A stretch of DNA of 64,000 bases, taken from the NCBI GenBank assembly GCA_016169945.1, contig JADLSH010000085.1, positions 1,426,001 through 1,490,000 of the forward strand. The letters are read 5' to 3'. Under the pieces are notes generated by a model that did no database searches, was not told where the DNA came from, and saw only the letters and a program-made list of their open reading frames with translations. Source of the stretch: Trachythela sp. YZ-2020. Taxonomy: Eukaryota > Cnidaria > Anthozoa > Malacalcyonacea > Clavulariidae. This document shows, piece by piece, positions 58,101 to 64,000 of this stretch. The position numbers and the translations under genes are program-made. Every line of letters begins with the position of its first letter. Position 1 is the stretch's first letter.

Positions 58101-61100
58101 ATGCTGAGAACATAAAACTACTATAAGGACGAGATATTACTTGGTCGAAATAGAATTAGGATGATATTTGAAAACATCCATAAATACTTAACAATATGGT
58201 ACTCTTTACTATAAATCAGAAGAGAACAGGATGAACTACTGTAGCTTATACTCACGAAATAGTCTGTTAATAATTGTTCTGCAGCCTCGCGATCTGTTCC
58301 TCTTTGATCCGCCACTGAGTTTATATCTTCATTTGGTTCAATTCTAGATGATTCATCTTTGACGTTTTGATAACTCTGATGATTTAAAAATATTATCATT
58401 ATCCTTTACCGGTTACGTCTCAAGGTTTTATACGCTCTTTAACCTCAAAATCAAAATGCCAACGAAACATAATTATTCAATTTTAATGCGTCGAATCAAA
58501 ATAGGTCAATCTTAGTAACGATTAGCAACGTATAACCAAGAATTTAAACAGATTATTCAGTTACACTACGTACAGTTCTATATAGCAGTATATAATTTAA
58601 TGCAATGGTGAAATTTACTTAAATCGATAACATTGACGCACACACTGGGCGACTCCCCCATGACTGTCAAGAAGATTTTATAAAAAATGAACGCCTGATA
58701 TTCGTTTACTGTAAAAAGGTTTGAGGACTGGGATGTGTTGGAAACCAAACTCCCCCAATTCGTACCCATCAATAATCTACTCCTTGCCAACTTCTTCCCT
58801 CCAGTTTCTCAGTACCTGTTGCATTTGAGGGATAACTCCTTCCAACATTTCACTGTACTTGATAAACAATTCCTTTATATGCTGTATTCTCTCGCATTCG
58901 GTTGTTTCACAAGTCTGGTAAATAAAAAAAGATACCCCATAAATGTTCCTGCCTGGCATTTTAACATGCAAGCATAAAGCCCTTCTCAACCAGGAATGAG
59001 AGTTGATGAGAGTTACCAAGTGAGAGTTTGCATGAGAGTTTCATCATCTCCCATCCCCGGGTCAAACGAGAACAAGAGTTGTAAGAGTTGACTGGATATT
59101 ACCGCGCGTATCGGTCAAACGAGGTTTTACACCAATCAACTCTCATCAGAATTTGAACCAGCTCAAAGGTGCAGCGACGACGTACCTGAGAAAATCTACG
59201 GATAGCGGATGACAACTCAATTCGCCCCCTTTCTGCTTTTAAATTGAGGTCTCTATAATCGCGGTCTGTAATTATTTAAAGAGAGTAAATATAACAATAA
59301 TGTTGAAATGATGAAATAAAAAAAATCTAAGAAAAATGTTAAAGCAAGAATAACGGGGAAAGAAAATTAATGAGAGAGTCTAAACTAGTAAGATGAGGAG
59401 CGTGGATTAGACAGCCTTGGTGAGAGATTGTTCATTGCTTAATAAAAGGTTTGTAGGTATCAAACTCTATAGACTCTGATGGTGGCAAAATGTCAAGCAA
59501 TTTCGCCTGAGAGGACTTACGGGCAAGTAAAAAATGCCCGGGAGAAAAAAGAGTTGAACGAGAGTAATGATGGACGGCGCGAAGAATCAACAGGAGATTA
59601 TATTACAGGAGAATTTAATTATTACATGCAAATAGTTAGTTCAGTTACAATGGACGATTGTGAATACAGTTATTTCAATTAAGGTTGTCATGCGCGAAGA
59701 GTATAATGGGAATGAGATCTCTTATAGGCTAAAATGTACTATAAATCGCCTCGCAGGATAAGGAAGTCGTGAGCATTTATCATATTTGCATATATATTTG
59801 CAAGTAATACAGCTCTTTAAATCAATCGCTTATTAATATATAGCAAACATTACCCTATATATGCGAAGGCTTACAGACAAGATTTACGTTGGAGAACTAT
59901 TTTCTTGACAGAAATAACAGGACTGGAAGTCATGAAAGAAGCAAAATTTTATATTTTTATTTCTGTGCGCGTTGTCGCCGACAAATCAAATGCAAACCCA
60001 GAGAAGTATGCATATACATGTACCTCTGGGAATTGCCAAAACAAAAAGGAGCTATAGTCATAAGCTAATTTATTGGGATACCACTAAACAGTTAAAAATA
60101 TTAAAATTAGGTATACCCATCTTGCTATTCGCGCTGGATTCTACATTTGACTATTCACTGTCAGTGACAGCCTTAATTGAAATAGCTGTATAATTCTATT
60201 GAACATGCGTTAACTTACCAGCCTTCTCAATGCTACTTGCTGATTTCTTGCATTTTGCTTCGAGCTTCAGGTAAAACAACATTGTATAAAAAGATTAATA
60301 ATGGAAATGATGGAATTTTGTTACAAGAATTAGGCACCACGAAAATAAAAACGTTTAAAATTTAATATAAGTATACTCATGGGCCGTAGAAGCCTTCAAA
60401 TATTTCGTATACACCGTATCGTGTACCACAGTAATTGACTGCAGTAGTTGATGCAGAATAACAATTCCCGATTTCCTGTCATTGTATAAGAGATAAACAA
60501 ATGTCTACTTTTGATCAACGCTTTCTGGCTAAAGCTGGCTTCTCTGACCAAATGAAAAATGCTTAAGCTAGGGAAAGGAGTTACAATATTTCGATATATC
60601 TTTCAATTTAGGAGAGTAATTATATCGTACATGTACTTTTGGCGTACTGCGTGTTAACAGGCAAGCGTTGGCTATAAACAAACGCAATTTCATACTGATA
60701 TAATTGACATCGTAATACCCAATCAGGAAAGATAATTATATATTCCACCAATCACAAACTTTCGCCGGAATTCTTGCGGACGGCGACATGCAGGGAACAA
60801 GTAGCCAAACGAATCTGCATAGACGGTAATAACCACGGAATTATCGTCTTTGTTCGTAGACTATATCCCCCTTCCCACAGAATCCCACTTCACAACAAAG
60901 AAATACGTGTGTATTGATTAGATCTATATTATTACGACGGGAAGTTCACGTTAAGTTTACTACCTTTATATATCTCACCGAGTTTCAAGTAAATCAACAA
61001 AAACCCCCGCCTGTTTCATTTGACCAGTGTGATATACAGAAATCAGCCTTTAAGCAGCCATCTTTACAGACGGCGGCTTTATTAAGGAGGCTCTCTACAG

Positions 61101-63069
61101 TTTTAATTCTGTGTCGCGGGATTTTGTTCAAGCGCAGGATAAACAAACCTTTGAACAAACCTTGTTATAAACAAACCTTTTATAGTTTATATCACGAGTT
61201 CACGAATCACGATTGCGCCAAAATTTCGTTGTCCACACGCGTGGGTATTCGAGGGCTTGTCTAGCGTGAAAAACGAAATCCTGATTTTTCTGACGTCACA
61301 CACAAACTATAAATACATTTTTCTCCTGTTTCCTTCGGTAATTTTTTTTTTAATTTGCATAATCACAAAATGCATAAAATAGGCGATTTAAAAAAAAATT
61401 CTCGGAGCCGAATTTTTTTTATTGCAAATAAACCGTTTTTTTGAGATTTAAAAAAATTCGGCATAAAATGGCGTATTTAAAATGGATTTAAAATGGCATA
61501 TTTCAATACTTTGTACTTTAGGTGCTCGTGTGCAAAAAATAAAAAAGCTTTACCGAAGGAAAATCCAAAAAATTAAGAAAGAAGATAAAAATACGACAAT
61601 CTCTAAATCGCGTTGTTACCATGGCAACGTAAATATTTAGAAACATTTTTTGTTCTTTGTAATCCGCAATATTGTGGCAATCTGATGGCCAAGTCTCGTG
61701 ACCATACCTTGCAAAATGAGCAAATAATGGACCTTAGAGCACATTTGCGTGCTACAGAATTAAAACTGTAGGCAGCCTCCTTAATGGCAGAAATCGCCGT
61801 ATTCAGATTAAATCGCACAAGTGAATCAAATTTGTGCCAGCAGTTAAAACACGTAACCTTCTCAGTTAATAACTGCATATAGTATACTCCAATATACTCC
61901 CAGAAGCGTCCATAAATGGTTATACTGTAGGAATCTCTAAATCGTATATCATGCTAAAACTTTACCTTTGATAACTCTTTTTCAGAAATTGCTTTCTTTT
62001 TACCACTTTTCGTCTCTTCAATTTGTTCAATTGAGCTTTCATAATCACGAGCTTTTAAATGAGAATTTTTCTTTGCCTAAAGAGAATTGATCAAATTTAC
62101 ACACGAGGTAATGATTTCGCAGGGAGAGCGCACCACCCAAGAAATGTGTCGTATAAAGCCCCGGTCAAAGTTGATGAGAGTCAATGAGGGATACAACTCT
62201 CGCTCGCGTTTGACTCCCACAAGTGTTTCGATAAGTGTATAGAAACACAGGAAAAAATGTTTTCTATTTCTTTTATAATATAACTCAAAAGACATTTTTT
62301 AAACTCGATTAATTTACAAATTCTCATTACGTACGCATGCTGCTGCTCGTCAATAGACAATTTGCATTATAGACTAAATTTTGTTCTAGGCAACGAGAAG
62401 GGAATCAATCACAACAGCTACAAAGAACATAATAAGATTACTAAAATTGCAAAGTTTGTTTGCGAAATGTTGTAAAATGCGGAAAATATAGCCTTGCAAA
62501 GTTTGCAAATTTTGTATACTTTTGTATTACGTGCGGAGATTCCTACCACATTCGGCCCGAATGCAAACTTTGCAAGGCTATATTTTCCGCATTTTACAAC
62601 ATTTCGCAACCAAACTTTGCAATTTTACTAATTTTAGTAAGATCAAAAATTAATCTATAATGTAAATTGTCTATTTCGCTGCAAGAAAACAACTCTGTTT
62701 CAAAATTAACAGTCAAAAATGTGTAAAAGCATTAAAATTGTTTTTAAATAGTATTCAAAGTTTTATAATTCGCATTAAATTTGTTTTTTTTATGATTTTA
62801 AATTTTGGCGGGAAAATTTCCGTGTTTATAGAAACACGCTTCTCGACCAATCAGCGCTCGCGTACTATAAATGTTATATTATAATAACTCTTATCAACTC
62901 TCATCTTCGTTTCACAAGAGCTTAAGAATAGTACGACATTGCCCCCAAACATCTTTTTACCACAACTTTAAATCTACATGCATGCATGCAGCGTTGTAGA
63001 ACGTACTTTTTGTTCCTCGGTTCTCTTGTCACTATATAATTTGATCGATTTCTCAACTTGCTGTTCAAC
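55152..63069 (-). CDS. NOSTRIN-like F-BAR/HR1/SH3 protein, 5' end outside window
   Basis: Twelve phase-consistent exons in transcript order: 63069-63007, 62076-61966, 60264-60219, 59265-59186, 58914-58816, 58375-58256, 58049-57941, 57624-57536, 56923-56823, 56310-56285, 55853-55821 and 55327-55152, giving 350 residues. The first six encode the end of an F-BAR coiled coil (VEQQVEKSIKLYSDKR, AKKNSHLKARDYESSI, ERIQHIKELFIKYSEMLEGV, EAAEQLLTDYF). Exon 7 is HR1-like (ADRRKQRLEGKVQDLTSDLK). The last exon is a complete SH3 domain: AQYDYDALQSDELTIRAGDV, DADWWLGELNGRTGIFPAMY, EEM stop. Order, LLTDYF and the single C-terminal SH3 match vertebrate NOSTRIN, an adaptor linking membrane curvature, dynamin and actin, as I remember it. 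Exons of 26 and 33 bp precede the SH3 exon; the donor at 56823 (GTATAT) is the weakest junction. About 150 N-terminal residues lie beyond 64000. Confidence 0.8.
57340..57395 (+). repeat. Retroelement remnant with CGAAACGTC motif
   Basis: GACGAAGGGCCTTCGCTCGA followed by AACGTCGAAGTTC is a motif I know from the ends of several retroelement families. It resembles a hammerhead core with the first base block changed (CAGACGA instead of CTGANGA). It lies in a NOSTRIN-like intron. Confidence 0.4.
61082..61784. mobile_element. Full-length TTAA-bounded foldback MITE
   Basis: The 703-bp element begins TTAAGGAGGCTCTCTACAG and ends CTGTAGGCAGCCTCCTTAA. It shares the AAATTCGGC centre and the GTTACCATGGCAACGTAAAT block with the 52.5-kb copy. 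It sits in the intron between the second and third visible NOSTRIN-like exons. Confidence 0.85.
62437..62636. mobile_element. 200-bp foldback MITE
   Basis: GCGAAATGTTGTAAAATGCG and GAAAATATAGCCTTGCAAAG at the left are answered by exact inverses at 62563-62608; the outer ends TTACTAAAATTGCAAAGTTT also pair. It lies in the first NOSTRIN-like intron of the window. Confidence 0.85.
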
Positions 63070-63390
63070 CTAAGGACAAAAAGAAAGAAGCAGATGAATG
63101 AGGCTGGTATCATAATTGATACAGTCTTTGCCGGAGTAAGATGTTAATGGCAAAGTGAGGGAACCCTCTATGGAGCATGGAGCTCAGTGATATTTACAGT
63201 GTTACAAGTTATTTGACGAACTGATCGATTTACTCAGAGATATTGATTACTGCACGATCGATAATTCGTGATATTTTTACACGTGTATCGGGTGTCCCTG
63301 AAAAACTGTTTGATTTAATAAAACGTAAAACTAGAATATATATTACACTGAAATAAGTTATATTATTATTGTTCAGAAAGGCCTAACTTA

Positions 63391-63764
63391 GGGCCTGTTT
63401 ATATGACCCCGGCTAAGCGGGACGGGACAGTTGCCGAGATCCCGCTTGTAGTATAAACTCTATTGAGTGTTTATATGATCCTGCTTCTATCCCGCCTAGA
63501 CGGGATCCCGGCATCTGTTGCCGGGATCCCGCCTAGCCGGGACGAAAAATTCCCATATAAACACTCTATCCCGGCCAGGCGGGATGAACTTTCTTCTGAG
63601 CACGCGTAAATCCCTTTTCTGCAAGGAAATATGACGTCAAGCACGTAAATGGCCCGGCAATGTATTTTGTCCATATAAACACGCCATCCCGCCAAGGCGA
63701 GTTTCCCGGCTAGACGGGATGGAAACGTCCCGTCCCGCTTAGACGGGATCATATAAACAGGCCC
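63391..63764. mobile_element. Harbinger-like MITE built of CCCGGCTAG palindromes
   Basis: GGGCCTGTTTATATGA opens and the inverse TCATATAAACAGGCCC closes 374 bp, flanked by TTA on both sides, the target duplication of Harbinger-type elements. The interior repeats CCCGCCTAGACGGGATCCCG-type palindromes and CATATAAACAC motifs in both orientations. Confidence 0.8.
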
Positions 63765-64000
63765 TTACATTTTGATGCATCAAGGATGGATTTACTCCTC
63801 TCCTATCCTTGGCCAACCGGGACGCAGGAGGGCTTACCAGGGTAATTATCAAACAAAAATAACAATAATTTGACAAGCTCAGCCCCTTGACCCTTCCAGG
63901 GGTCCTTAGTGATAATGTATCATGCCTCGGTCGAATGTCACGCCCAACTTCAGGCCCAGTGACCGTTCAGCACCCCCCTACCAAATCTAGCTGCGTCCAT

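Overview
The window looks like AT-rich, intron-rich invertebrate nuclear DNA, most likely from a cnidarian and probably an anthozoan. The clues are a short intronless rhodopsin-like receptor of the type expanded in anthozoans, an extracellular fibrinogen-like gene with a domain I associate with corals and sea anemones, and a dense load of foldback MITEs, Penelope-type and LINE fragments. There are no bacterial-style operons. Nothing was searched: assignments come from reading translated exons, splice sites and remembered family features.

Four protein-coding loci are supported. (1) An intronless class A GPCR at 3.4-4.4 kb (+), with a decayed tandem paralogue at 0.87-1.4 kb. (2) A solitary histone H2B at 11.6 kb (+). 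(3) A MIOS orthologue (GATOR2 subunit of the mTORC1 amino-acid-sensing pathway) on the minus strand. I rebuilt 23 phase-consistent exons from 41008 down to 6405, giving 591 codons (WD40 propeller plus most of the solenoid); the C-terminal zinc-binding part was not found. H2B lies inside a MIOS intron. (4) A NOSTRIN-like F-BAR/HR1/SH3 gene on the minus strand, with 12 phase-consistent exons from 63069 to 55152 (350 residues) and its 5' end outside the window. A fifth locus, also minus (49078 to about 45672), encodes a secreted protein with a fibrinogen-like start and a cnidarian-type WF/SPW domain; its last exon is unresolved.

The space between exons is largely mobile DNA. The most notable element is at 32366-37817, inside MIOS intron 1. 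Its two repeat pairs lie in the order A1 - body - B1/A2 - B2: 82-bp A copies, 74-bp B copies, with B1 and A2 overlapping by 6 bp that also form both element ends. This is the split-direct-repeat layout of PAT/Ngaro-type tyrosine-recombinase retrotransposons. The body carries a gag-like split ORF with a CCHC knuckle, no recognisable reverse transcriptase or recombinase, an 84-bp dimeric minisatellite of about 1.3 kb, and a nested hAT-like MITE with 8-bp target duplications.

Other layers include a TTAA-bounded foldback family (four copies), a foldback family centred on a CCAACATGGCGG palindrome, foldbacks on both sides of H2B, a TIR element carrying telomere-like repeats, two opposed Penelope/GIY-YIG fragments, a Harbinger-like MITE built of CCCGGCTAG-type palindromes, and two long degenerate GAC/AAC/ACG-rich tracts.
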